A stretch of 64,000 nt of DNA from the NCBI RefSeq assembly GCF_900113225.1, contig NZ_FOZE01000002.1, forward strand, positions 1,550,001 through 1,614,000, given 5' to 3'. The notes beneath the pieces were generated by a model. That model was not told the DNA's origin, ran no database searches, and saw nothing but the letters and a program-made list of their open reading frames with translations. The DNA comes from Mitsuaria sp. PDC51. GTDB taxonomy: Bacteria > Pseudomonadota > Gammaproteobacteria > Burkholderiales > Burkholderiaceae_C. The translations under genes and the position numbers were made by a program. Numbering within the stretch: the first letter of the stretch is position 1; each line of letters begins with the position of its first letter. Below, in pieces: positions 16,850 through 24,438 of this stretch.

Positions 16850-19072
16850 ATGAGGATTCCCTTCGTCCTGGCCGCCACCGTGGCCCTCGCCGCGCCCGTC
16901 CTGGCGCAGACCGTCACGCCCGCCGCGGCCCCGGCCTCCGCCGTGGCGTCGGCCGCCACCGGCGCGCCGTCCGCCAACCTGCTGCTGGCGCCGAGTCCGC
17001 TGCCGCTGCAGTACCCGCCGTTCGACCGCATTCCCGACGCCGACATCGGCCCCGCGCTCGACCAGGGCATGGCGGAGCAGCTGGCCGAGGTGGCCGCGAT
17101 CGCCGACAACCCGGCCGCGCCGACCTTCGACAACACCATCGTGGCGCTCGAACGCGGCGGCCGCACGCTGGGCCGCGCGACCACGCTGCTGATGAGCCTC
17201 ACCGGCGCCGACGCCAACCCCGCGCGGCTGAAGCTGCAGGCCGACTACGCCACCCGCCTGGCCGCGCACCGCGATGCGATCCAGCTCAATCCCAAGCTCT
17301 TCGCCCGCATCGAGGCGCTGTACCAGCGCCGCGCCGCGCTGGGCCTGGGCGCGCAGGAGCAGCGCCTGATCGAACGCCAGTACCAGCAGTTCCTGCGCGC
17401 CGGCGCGAAGCTTGACGAGGACGGCAAGGCCCGCATGAAGGCGATCAACGCCGAGATGGCGCAACTGGGGGCGCGCTTCAACCAGAACGTCCTGGCGGAA
17501 GTGAACGACTCGGCGGTCGTCGTCGACAGCCTGGAGGAGCTCAAGGGCCTGGACGAGGAGCAGATCTCCGCCGCCGCGGCGGCTGCGAAGGCCCGCGGCC
17601 TGGACGGCAAGTACCTGATCGCGCTGCTGAACACGACCGGCCAGCCGGTGCTGGCGCAGCTGGAGAACCGCGCGCTGCGCCAGCGGGTGTACGAGGCCTC
17701 GGTGGCACGCGGCTCGCGCGGCAATGCCTTCGACAACACCGCGCTGGTCTCACGCGTGGTCACGCTGCGGGCCGAGCGGGCGCGGCTGCTGGGCTTCGCC
17801 ACGCATGCCGACTTCGTGCTCAAGGATGAGACGGCCAAGACCCAGCAAGCCGTCAACGGCATGCTGCGCCAGCTGGCGCCGTCGGCGGTCGGCGCGGCCC
17901 GGCGCGAGGGCGCCGAACTGCAGGCCGTGATCGATCGCGAGCAGGCCGCGCGTCATCAGCCCTCGTTCAAGCTGGCCGCCTGGGACTGGAGCTTCTACAG
18001 CGAGAAGCTGCGGGCCGAGAAGTACGGCTTCGACGAGTCGCAGCTCAAGCCCTACCTCGAGATGAGGAACGTGCTGGAGAACGGCGTGTTCTACGCGGCG
18101 GGGCAGCTCTACGGCCTCAAGTTCAAGGAGCGCCGCGACCTGCCGGTCTACCACCCCGACGTGCTGGTCTACGACGTCTTCAACGCGGACGGCTCGCAGC
18201 TGGCGATCTTCCTGGCCGACCTGTACGCGCGGCCCTCCAAGCGCGGTGGCGCGTGGATGAATGCCTACGTCGACCAGAGCGGGCTGATGAACCAGAAGCC
18301 GGTGGTGGCGAATCACCTCAACATCCCGAAGCCGGCCGACGGCAAGCCCACGCTGCTGACCTGGGACGAGGTGACGACGCTGTTCCACGAGTTCGGGCAT
18401 GCGCTGCACGGCATGTTCTCCAACGTGAAGTACCCGAGCATGGCCGGCACCAAGGTGCCGCGCGACTTCGTCGAGTACCCGTCGCAGGTCAACGAGATGT
18501 GGGCCGATTGGCCCAGCGTGCTGGCGAACTACGCGAAGCACTACAAGACCGGCGAGCCGATGCCGCGCGCGTTGCTGGACAAGGTGCTGGCGGCCAAGCA
18601 GTTCAACCAGGGTTTCGCCTCGACCGAGTACCTGAGCGCCGCGAGCCTGGACCAGCGCTGGCACCAGCTGCCGCTGGACCGGATCCCGGCGGCCGACGGC
18701 GTGATGGCCTTCGAGGCCCAGGCGCTGCGCGAGGAGGGCTACGACTACGACGCGGTGCCGCCGCGCTACCGCACGCCCTACTTCAGCCACATCATGGGCG
18801 GCTACGCGGCCGGTTATTACGCCTACGTGTGGTCGGAGGTGCTGGACGCCAACACGGTGCAGTGGTTCAAGGCCAATGGCGGCCTCAAGCGCGAGCTGGG
18901 CGACACCTTCCGCGCCAAGCTGCTGTCGCAGGGCGGCAGCCAGGACGCGCTGACGCTGTTCCGCGGCGTCGTCGGCCACGAGCCGCAGATCCAGCCGCTG
19001 CTGGAGCGCCGCGGGCTGGTCCTTGAGAAGACCCGCACCGCCGGGTCGCCGCAGCAGGCGGCGCAGCCCTGA
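16850..19072 (+). CDS. Exported M3-family metallopeptidase (peptidyl-dipeptidase Dcp / oligopeptidase A type)
   Basis: A 740-residue zinc peptidase. The N-terminus MRIPFVLAATVALAAPVLAQ is a Sec signal peptide, so the enzyme is likely periplasmic. The zinc motif HEFGH is at 513-517, in TLFHEFGHALHGMFS, with the third ligand expected in the glutamate of FVEYPSQVNEMWA. The C-terminal FSHIMGGYAAGYYAYVWSEVL is diagnostic of family M3. It is expected to trim dipeptides or short oligopeptides. Most OpdA proteins are cytoplasmic, so the signal peptide supports the Dcp-like assignment. It stands alone and ends 36 bases before a convergent lipoprotein gene. Confidence 0.92.
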   Translation: MRIPFVLAATVALAAPVLAQTVTPAAAPASAVASAATGAPSANLLLAPSPLPLQYPPFDRIPDADIGPALDQGMAEQLAEVAAIADNPAAPTFDNTIVALERGGRTLGRATTLLMSLTGADANPARLKLQADYATRLAAHRDAIQLNPKLFARIEALYQRRAALGLGAQEQRLIERQYQQFLRAGAKLDEDGKARMKAINAEMAQLGARFNQNVLAEVNDSAVVVDSLEELKGLDEEQISAAAAAAKARGLDGKYLIALLNTTGQPVLAQLENRALRQRVYEASVARGSRGNAFDNTALVSRVVTLRAERARLLGFATHADFVLKDETAKTQQAVNGMLRQLAPSAVGAARREGAELQAVIDREQAARHQPSFKLAAWDWSFYSEKLRAEKYGFDESQLKPYLEMRNVLENGVFYAAGQLYGLKFKERRDLPVYHPDVLVYDVFNADGSQLAIFLADLYARPSKRGGAWMNAYVDQSGLMNQKPVVANHLNIPKPADGKPTLLTWDEVTTLFHEFGHALHGMFSNVKYPSMAGTKVPRDFVEYPSQVNEMWADWPSVLANYAKHYKTGEPMPRALLDKVLAAKQFNQGFASTEYLSAASLDQRWHQLPLDRIPAADGVMAFEAQALREEGYDYDAVPPRYRTPYFSHIMGGYAAGYYAYVWSEVLDANTVQWFKANGGLKRELGDTFRAKLLSQGGSQDALTLFRGVVGHEPQIQPLLERRGLVLEKTRTAGSPQQAAQP

Positions 19073-19080
19073 TCGCAGGC

Positions 19081-19103
19081 GGCGCCCGCCGCGAGCGGGC
19101 GCC
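19081..19103. terminator. GC hairpin between convergent genes
   Basis: GGCGCCCGC (19081-19089) and GCGGGCGCC (19095-19103) form a perfect 9-base stem with a 5-base loop, between the M3 peptidase stop and the lipoprotein stop. There is no uridine run, so it is at best a weak or protein-assisted bidirectional terminator. Confidence 0.5.
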
Positions 19104-19108
19104 CGTCC

Positions 19109-19711
19109 TCAGCCGCCGGTCTTGTCGAGGTCCTTCGTGTCGTCGGCCCCCTGCTGCGTGATCAGCCGCTGCATCAGCGCGAAGAAGCGGTCGTAGAACT
19201 GTCCGGCCGGGATGGTCTCGGACGCGACCTTGACCAGCGATTCCGAGGTCGACGACAGCGGCACCGAGATCGAGCCGATCGCGCTCACGCCGAGGCTCGT
19301 GGAATTGGCGCTGCGCTTGACGTTGTAGCGGTCCTGCAGCGCGGACACGTAGGCGGTGGCCAGCTTGCCGCTGCCGCCCTCGGGCACGCAGACGATGGTG
19401 AAGCTGATCTCCACGTGCACCTCGCCCTCGGGCTGGAAGCGCTTCGTGCCGGCGATCGAGTCCGGCGTCGCGGTGTTGATCACGTAGCCCTGGCTCAGCA
19501 GCGCGCGCCGCGCGGCCTCGCAGGTGTCGTTGACGCTGGCGTCGAACAGGCGCGAGAAGGTCTCGTCCGCCGCGAAGCGCTCGTTCTGGTAGACGGAGTT
19601 CTTGCGCGCGGCGCTGCCCGGCCCGAAGGCGCCGCAGCCGGCCAGCAGCGCGGCCGCCAGGGACGCCATGGCCCAGGGGCGAAGGGAATCGGAAGTGAGG
19701 CGTCGGATCAT
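19109..19711 (-). CDS. DUF2242 lipoprotein
   Basis: A 200-residue envelope lipoprotein. The lipobox is LLAGC with the acylated cysteine at residue 26. The mature part has NSVYQNERFAADETFSRLF, TCEAARRALLSQGYVI and a C-terminal FYDRFFALMQRLI, the pattern of DUF2242 proteins that are common in Burkholderiales and of unknown function. The second residue after the lipid cysteine is not aspartate, so outer-membrane sorting is expected. A possible -10, GATAAT, lies about 30 bases upstream. It stands alone. Confidence 0.8.
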   Translation of the reverse strand: MIRRLTSDSLRPWAMASLAAALLAGCGAFGPGSAARKNSVYQNERFAADETFSRLFDASVNDTCEAARRALLSQGYVINTATPDSIAGTKRFQPEGEVHVEISFTIVCVPEGGSGKLATAYVSALQDRYNVKRSANSTSLGVSAIGSISVPLSSTSESLVKVASETIPAGQFYDRFFALMQRLITQQGADDTKDLDKTGG

Positions 19712-19801
19712 CGTCGTCGGGCCGTGATCGGCCAGCGGCGGATTATCCGTGTCCGGGCTGACGACGCCCCGTCGTCATCGCACCGCTGTGCGGCTGCGGG
19801 C

Positions 19802-20086
19802 TCAGTGGGCCAGCTGCGAGGTCAGCAGCGTCTCCCATTCGCCGTCGATGCAGACCTGCAGGCGGCGCGCGCTGCCGGGGCAGCGGTGCCAGTGCTCGCT
19901 GGCCGCGGACATCAGCGCCGGCCATAGCGGGCGGTCGCCGTCGCAGCGGCTGCGCGGGATCACCAGGGCCAGTTCGCGTTGCGTCTCGTGGCCGTCGGCT
20001 TCAATGAAGTCCAGCCGCGCCCGCACGACCACCGTCAGCGGGGTCGACAACAGCAGTTCGGCATTCACAATTTCCAGCGTTTCCAT
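19802..20086 (-). CDS. Hypothetical protein, 94 residues
   Basis: A soluble 94-residue protein starting METLEIVNAELLLSTPLTVV. The central VVRARLDFIEADGHETQREL looks like a beta-hairpin rich fold and the C-terminal part holds WHRCPGSARRLQVCIDGEW. There is no signal peptide, membrane segment or recognised domain. Coding appearance is good (third-position GC as in its neighbours) but no family is recognised. Confidence 0.55.
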   Translation of the reverse strand: METLEIVNAELLLSTPLTVVVRARLDFIEADGHETQRELALVIPRSRCDGDRPLWPALMSAASEHWHRCPGSARRLQVCIDGEWETLLTSQLAH

Positions 20087-20143
20087 GGCCGCGATCGTAG
20101 GCAGGGCGCATGCCCGTGGGTGTCGGGGTCGCCCGCGACGCCC

Positions 20144-20242
20144 TGTAGGACATTGCCTCATCCCGCAGGCGGTGATCGCCCTCGCCGCCTTTGACCCGAA
20201 CCGCGGGCGCGCCATTCGCCGGTGATCTCCGCTTGTCCTACA
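20144..20242. repeat. Distant 9-base inverted repeat in the 20.1-20.3 kb gap
   Basis: TGTAGGACA (20144-20152) and TGTCCTACA (20234-20242) are perfect inverse copies 81 bases apart, between the 94-residue gene and a 64-residue gene. The copy near 20234 lies upstream of the -10-like TAGAGT at 20287. They could be regulator half-sites; nothing else is recognisable in the 245-base gap. Confidence 0.35.
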
Positions 20243-20331
20243 CAACAACGCGCATGCGGACGACAGGGCCGGCTGTTCGGCATACGTAGAGTCAGTTCCA
20301 GCGCACCGCGGGGTGCACAAGGAGCCGACAG

Positions 20332-20526
20332 ATGGGTATCGCCGACCACCATTCCCTCGCCCTGCATGTTCATGAGATCGCCTGCCAGGTCCAGTGGACC
20401 GCCGTCGGCGACCACGAACCGGTCCTGGGACTGGAAGCGGCCCTGCCCTACCTGATGGACCACGCCCCCGCGACGTTCGCCGAGCCGGCCCCTGCCGTCG
20501 TGTCGACAGACCGCCACGCCGCGTGA
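20332..20526 (+). CDS. Small hypothetical protein, 64 residues
   Basis: A 64-residue acidic, histidine-bearing protein (MGIADHHSLALHVHEIACQV). ACAAGGAG precedes the ATG by seven bases and a -10-like TAGAGT lies at 20287-20292, so the gene has both promoter and ribosome-binding signals. It ends 34 bases before the BON lipoprotein gene and may share its transcript. No domain recognised. Confidence 0.6.
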   Translation: MGIADHHSLALHVHEIACQVQWTAVGDHEPVLGLEAALPYLMDHAPATFAEPAPAVVSTDRHAA

Positions 20527-20560
20527 GTCCGAGCCCTGTCATCAATCCAAGGAGATCAAC

Positions 20561-20878
20561 ATGATGATTCGAGCCACCGTTCTCGCCCTGGCCACCGCTG
20601 TGGGCGCCATCACGATGCTGCCGGGCTGCGCCGTCACCCGCGGCCAATCCTCGGTCGGCGAGTACGTCGACGATGCCGCCGTCACCACCGCGGTGAAGTC
20701 CAAGTTCGTCGAGGCCAAGACCGTCGACGCCAGCTCCATCCACGTCGAGACGCTGCAGGGCGAGGTGATGCTGTCGGGCTTCGCCAAGAGCGCCACCGAG
20801 AAGGCCGATGCCGAGCGCCTGGCCCGCGAGGTCAAGGGCGTGAAGCGCGTCAAGAACGAGATCGCCATCCGCAACTGA
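20561..20878 (+). CDS. BON-domain lipoprotein
   Basis: A 105-residue lipoprotein with lipobox LPGC (cysteine 23) and one BON domain (about 40-105: VTTAVKSKFVEAKTVDAS, then SGFAKSATEKADAERLAREV and a final VKRVKNEIAI). BON domains bind membranes or envelope components and are common in osmotically induced periplasmic proteins such as OsmY. AAGGAG lies nine bases before the ATG. A second BON lipoprotein occurs 3 kb downstream, on the far side of the two-component genes. Confidence 0.85.
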   Translation: MMIRATVLALATAVGAITMLPGCAVTRGQSSVGEYVDDAAVTTAVKSKFVEAKTVDASSIHVETLQGEVMLSGFAKSATEKADAERLAREVKGVKRVKNEIAIRN

Positions 20879-20975
20879 TCGGGTGACCGATCGGGCCGCG
20901 GAGGCCCAGCCTGACGCGCTGACGCGCGACCGACACGCGCCCGGTGGCGGCCTGACCGACCGCCCCGGGCGCTGT

Positions 20976-21017
20976 GCGCGAACGGACGGTGTGCCTCCGC
21001 ATCCCGTCCGTTCGCGC
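20976..21017. promoter_or_regulatory. Long perfect hairpin upstream of the receiver gene
   Basis: GCGCGAACGGACGG (20976-20989) pairs perfectly with CCGTCCGTTCGCGC (21004-21017), a 14-base stem with a 14-base loop, extended outward by G-C and U-A pairs. It ends 40 bases before the receiver gene start. No uridine run follows, so it is either a leader structure or a dyad bound by a regulator. Confidence 0.55.
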
Positions 21018-21056
21018 GCACCCGCTTGTGGTTCCGAGAAGTACACGAGTCCCGCC

Positions 21057-21488
21057 ATGGAGTCCCAGCCCGCCAGCGCCGCCCTCACCTGCTTCCTCGT
21101 CGAGGACAACGCCGTCATCCGGGAGAACCTGGTGGCGACGCTCGAGGAGATGGTGGACTTGCGCGTGCTCGGTCACGCGGAGGACGAGCGCGGCGCGCTG
21201 GACTGGTTGTCGGAAACCCATCCCGGCTGCGACCTGCTGATCATCGACATCTTCCTGGCCCAGGGCACCGGGCTGAACGTGCTGCGCGCCGCCAGCGAGC
21301 GGATGCCGCAGGCGCGCCGCGTGGTGCTGAGCAACTACGCGACGCCGGACATGCGCCAGCGCTGCTTCGCGCTGGGCGCCGACAAGGTGTTCGACAAGTC
21401 AGCCGAGCTCGAGGACCTGCTCGCCTACTGCGGCGGCCTGGCCGATGCGGCCCATCGCGATGCGGCTACTCGATCAGCCCGTTCTTGA
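21057..21488 (+). CDS. Single-domain response regulator receiver protein
   Basis: A 143-residue receiver without output domain. The acidic pair E16-D17 (FLVEDNAVIRENL), phospho-acceptor D64 (LLIIDIFLAQGTG), serine in VVLSNYA and lysine in KVFDKSAEL are present. The 3' end overlaps the convergent NarL-type regulator gene by 23 bases. Given the histidine kinase less than 1 kb away, it may be a phosphate sink or competing target for that kinase. Confidence 0.8.
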   Translation: MESQPASAALTCFLVEDNAVIRENLVATLEEMVDLRVLGHAEDERGALDWLSETHPGCDLLIIDIFLAQGTGLNVLRAASERMPQARRVVLSNYATPDMRQRCFALGADKVFDKSAELEDLLAYCGGLADAAHRDAATRSARS

Positions 21489-22098
21489 GGGCGTAATACG
21501 TCAGCTCGCTGTTGGTGTTCAGCGCGAGCTTCTCCAGCACGCGCGAGCGGTAGGTCGAGACCGTCTTCACGCTCAGCGACATGCCGTCGGCGATGTGGCC
21601 GACGGTCTCGCCGCGGGCCAGGCGCAGGAAGACCTGCAGTTCGCGCTCGGACAGGGACTCGTGGGGCGCCTGGTCGGCCGGCGCGCCCAGGCCCTCGGCC
21701 AGCAGCTCGGCCACCGCGGGCGTGATGTACTTGCGACCGCGGAACACGGTGCGGATCGCGGTGGCGATCTCCTCGGGGTCGCATTCCTTGTTCAGGTAGC
21801 CGCTGGCGCCCTGGCGCAGCAGCGTGGTCGCGTAGTGGGTCTCGGGGAAGCCGCTGAGGATCAGCACCGGCAGCTCGGGCTTGCGGGCCTTGATGGCGGC
21901 CAGGGTCTCGACGCCGCTCTGGTCGGGCAGCGAGAGGTCCATCAGCATCACGTCGACTTCGCCGGCGCGGGCCAGGTCCAGGGCCTCGCGGCCGGAGCTG
22001 GCTTCGCCGGTGACGCGCAGGTCGACCTGTTCGGAGAGGAATTGCCGCAGCCCGGCGCGGACAATCGCGTGGTCGTCGACGATGGCGATTCGGATCAT
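21466..22098 (-). CDS. NarL/UvrY-type response regulator
   Basis: A 210-residue DNA-binding response regulator. The receiver (1-120) has the acidic pair D8-D9 (IAIVDDHAIVR), phospho-acceptor D54 (VMLMDLSLPDQSG) and lysine in YLNKEC. The LuxR-type helix-turn-helix occupies about 145-205 (LSERELQVFLRLARGETVGH and the recognition helix in MSLSVKTVSTYRSRV). The size and order are like UvrY/GacA. It is divergent from, and 47 bases away from, a CHASE3 histidine kinase, which is probably its partner. Confidence 0.92.
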   Translation of the reverse strand: MIRIAIVDDHAIVRAGLRQFLSEQVDLRVTGEASSGREALDLARAGEVDVMLMDLSLPDQSGVETLAAIKARKPELPVLILSGFPETHYATTLLRQGASGYLNKECDPEEIATAIRTVFRGRKYITPAVAELLAEGLGAPADQAPHESLSERELQVFLRLARGETVGHIADGMSLSVKTVSTYRSRVLEKLALNTNSELTYYALKNGLIE

Positions 22099-22145
22099 GG
22101 TGAGGCGATGGTCAAGCGAGCGAAATCGCTCGGGGAGTGTAGAGG

Positions 22146-23600
22146 ATGAGCCTGAAGGACACCGTCACGAACCTCGGTCGCAAGACCTGGGCAATGCCGC
22201 TGGGCGTGTTCGTGGCCCTGTTGATGATCCTGATCAGCGAGTTGGCCTATTTCGGCGCCGTGTCGCAGATGGACCGCCTGGACACGCTGGGCCGGGCCCG
22301 GATGGAACTGCTCCGGCTGATGGCCCGCGTGACCGACGCGGAGTCAGGGCAACGGGGATACCTGATCACCCGCCGGCCGGAATACCTGGACCCCTACCGC
22401 TTCGCCGCGGAAGACGCCTCGCAGGGGCTCAGCGCGCTGCAGCGGATGTACGCGCAGGTCGGCGCCGAGGATGCCGAGCGCCGCAGCAAGGAGATCGCCA
22501 GCGCCGTCGGCGCCAAGCTCAGCGAGCTGCAGGAGGTGCTCAAGCTCTATGAGAGCGGGCGCGAGGCGGCCGGCCGGGAGCTCATGATGACCGACATCGG
22601 CCGCGACCAGATGGAGCAGATCCGCCGTCGCTCGGCCGAGCTGCTGGCCGACGAGAACCGCCGCATCGCGCTGGGCACCGGCCAGGTCTACGACACGTTG
22701 ATGCTCAGCCGCATCGGCGTGGCCGGCATGACGCTGCTGAGCCTGATCGTGTTCGTGCTGTTCGTGCGCAAGAGCCGCGCGCTCGACGACCAGCGCGCCG
22801 AGCAGGCGCAGGAAGTGCGCGCCGAGCGCGACCGGCTGGAGGTCGAGGTGGCGCGCCGCACCGCCGAGCTCACCCAGCTGGCCCGCCACCTGCAGACCGC
22901 GCGCGAGGACGAGCGCGCCCGCCTCGCCCGCGACCTGCATGACGAGCTCGGCGCGTTGCTGACCGCGGCCAAGCTCGACGTCGCGCGGCTGCGGCCCAAG
23001 CTGCAGGCCGGGGCGCCCGACCTGATGCAGCGGCTCAACCACCTGACGGAGACGCTCAACAGCGGCATCGCGCTCAAGCGCCGCATCATCGAGGACCTGC
23101 GGCCGTCGACGCTGGACCAGCTCGGCCTGGTGCCGGCGCTCGAGATCCTGTGCCGCGAGACCTCCGAGCGGCTCGGCGTGCCGATCCGCATGAGCCTGGA
23201 TCCCGCGGTCGAGCTGCCGCCCAGCGCGCAGTTGACGGCCTTCCGGCTGGTGCAGGAGGCGCTGACCAACACCGCCAAGTACGCCCGGGCCACCGAGGTC
23301 GAGGTGACGCTCAAGCGCGAATACGCGCAGGCCATGGTCGTGGTCGCCGACAACGGCCAGGGCTTCGAGCCGGACCGGCTTACGCTGGGCTCGCACGGGC
23401 TGCTGGGCATGCGTTTCCGCGTCGAGGCCGAGCGCGGCCAGCTGCGCCTGCGCAGCGCGCCGGGGCAGGGCACCGAGGTCTGCGCCTGGCTGCCGCTCAA
23501 GCGCGATGAGCCGGAGATTCCGCGCATCGACTTTCCGATTCCCGGGATGGCGGGGATGCCCGGGGAAGGTGGCGCCTCGTCTGCGGGTGGCGGGCTGTAG
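22146..23600 (+). CDS. CHASE3-domain sensor histidine kinase (NarX-type, HisKA_3)
   Basis: A 484-residue membrane kinase. Transmembrane segments at about 17-38 and 188-207 flank a periplasmic CHASE3 domain (about 40-180) with the signature DAESGQRGYLITRRPEYLDP. A coiled coil (210-245) leads to the HisKA_3 domain, with phospho-accepting H265 in ARDLHDELGALL, and a HATPase domain with the N-box EALTNTAKYARA and G-box DNGQGF. NarL-type regulators are the standard partners of HisKA_3 kinases, and one is encoded divergently. The lone receiver at 21.1 kb may be another target. The signal is unknown. Confidence 0.92.
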   Translation: MSLKDTVTNLGRKTWAMPLGVFVALLMILISELAYFGAVSQMDRLDTLGRARMELLRLMARVTDAESGQRGYLITRRPEYLDPYRFAAEDASQGLSALQRMYAQVGAEDAERRSKEIASAVGAKLSELQEVLKLYESGREAAGRELMMTDIGRDQMEQIRRRSAELLADENRRIALGTGQVYDTLMLSRIGVAGMTLLSLIVFVLFVRKSRALDDQRAEQAQEVRAERDRLEVEVARRTAELTQLARHLQTAREDERARLARDLHDELGALLTAAKLDVARLRPKLQAGAPDLMQRLNHLTETLNSGIALKRRIIEDLRPSTLDQLGLVPALEILCRETSERLGVPIRMSLDPAVELPPSAQLTAFRLVQEALTNTAKYARATEVEVTLKREYAQAMVVVADNGQGFEPDRLTLGSHGLLGMRFRVEAERGQLRLRSAPGQGTEVCAWLPLKRDEPEIPRIDFPIPGMAGMPGEGGASSAGGGL

Positions 23601-23709
23601 GCGGGCTCCTACGAGCGTCCGGGACGCCCGGCGACCGTCGCTTCCGGTGGCCGCCGACCCGGCGGCGCCGGGCGCCTGCCTAGAGTGAGGTCATGGATCC
23701 GCGGCCTTC

Positions 23710-23724
23710 CGCGGAATTTCCGCG
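23710..23724. promoter_or_regulatory. Dyad in the leader of the second BON gene
   Basis: CGCGGAA and TTCCGCG flank a single T, 31 bases upstream of the start at 23756. A -10-like TAGAGT lies at 23681-23686, which puts this dyad just downstream of the expected transcription start. Confidence 0.4.
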
Positions 23725-23755
23725 ACACCGCGATATCCCCGAAAGGAGCCTCGCC

Positions 23756-24202
23756 ATGAAGCACTCTTCCCGCCCCAGCCAATTTGCCCTGCTGCTGCCC
23801 GCCGTGGTGGCCGCCGTCGCCCTGACCGCCTGCGGTCGTGAGGACGACGGTCGCACCGCCGGCCAGCGCCTGGACGACGGCATCTCCAAGATGGAGCAGA
23901 AGTCCGAGGAAGCGAAGCAGGACACTCGTCAGGCCATGGACAACATGGGCAACAAGATGGACCGGACCGCCGACAAGGTCGGCGCCGCCGTCGACGACGC
24001 CCAGATCACCACGTCCATCAAGACCGCGCTGGCGGGCGACCCCAAGCTCAGCGCGCTCGACGTGAAGGTCGAGACCGAGAAGGGCCACGTGACCCTGGAC
24101 GGCACCGCGCCCGACCTGGCCGCGCGTGACCGCGCCGGCTCGATGGCCCTGGCCGCCAAGGGCGTCCAGTCGGTCAACAACCGCATCAAGGTCAACGGCT
24201 GA
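23756..24202 (+). CDS. BON-domain lipoprotein with coiled-coil linker
   Basis: A 148-residue lipoprotein. The lipobox ends at cysteine 26 (VALTACGRED). A charged helical linker (about 30-78, MEQKSEEAKQDTRQAMDNM) precedes the BON domain (about 80-148: AQITTSIKTALAGDPKLS and GVQSVNNRIKVNG). GAAAGGAG lies eight bases before this ATG, which favours it over an upstream in-frame ATG at 23693. It is similar in plan to the BON lipoprotein at 20.6 kb but has the extra linker. A strong terminator follows. Confidence 0.87.
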   Translation: MKHSSRPSQFALLLPAVVAAVALTACGREDDGRTAGQRLDDGISKMEQKSEEAKQDTRQAMDNMGNKMDRTADKVGAAVDDAQITTSIKTALAGDPKLSALDVKVETEKGHVTLDGTAPDLAARDRAGSMALAAKGVQSVNNRIKVNG

Positions 24203-24230
24203 TCTCCTCCTCTGCAGCCGGCTGACCGGG

Positions 24231-24270
24231 GCCCCGGCCCGCGTCGCCCGACGCGGTGCCGGGGCTTTCT
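24231..24270 (+). terminator. Intrinsic terminator after the BON gene
   Basis: GCCCCGGC (24231-24238) and GCCGGGGC (24258-24265) form the outer stem and CCGCGTC (24239-24245) with GACGCGG (24250-24256) the inner stem, with a one-base bulge between them. TTTCT follows. It lies 28 bases after the stop. Confidence 0.8.
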
Positions 24271-24438
24271 GCTGTCGGCCTTCGCCCGGGGTATTCCCGG
24301 TTTCCTGTCGTATTCGTGACGATTCGTTAACGCGCTTCACGGGGCTGTCATCCGCGCTGCCTAGCGTGCCGCCCTGTCGCCACCCGGCCCCGTCGAGGGA
24401 GACCGGGCCGCAGCGTCCTCGAGCCACGAAAGATCGAC

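Noticed and set aside
23693-23755. Upstream ATG (23693) as the start of the second BON protein.
   Set aside because: It lies where the transcript is expected to begin and would bury the lipoprotein signal 21 residues in; the ATG at 23756 has a good ribosome-binding site and a proper lipobox distance.
24290-24365. CTGTCGT and CTGTCAT sequences upstream of the phytase-like gene as a Pho box.
   Set aside because: The spacing and second half do not match a Pho box (7-base direct repeats separated by four bases).
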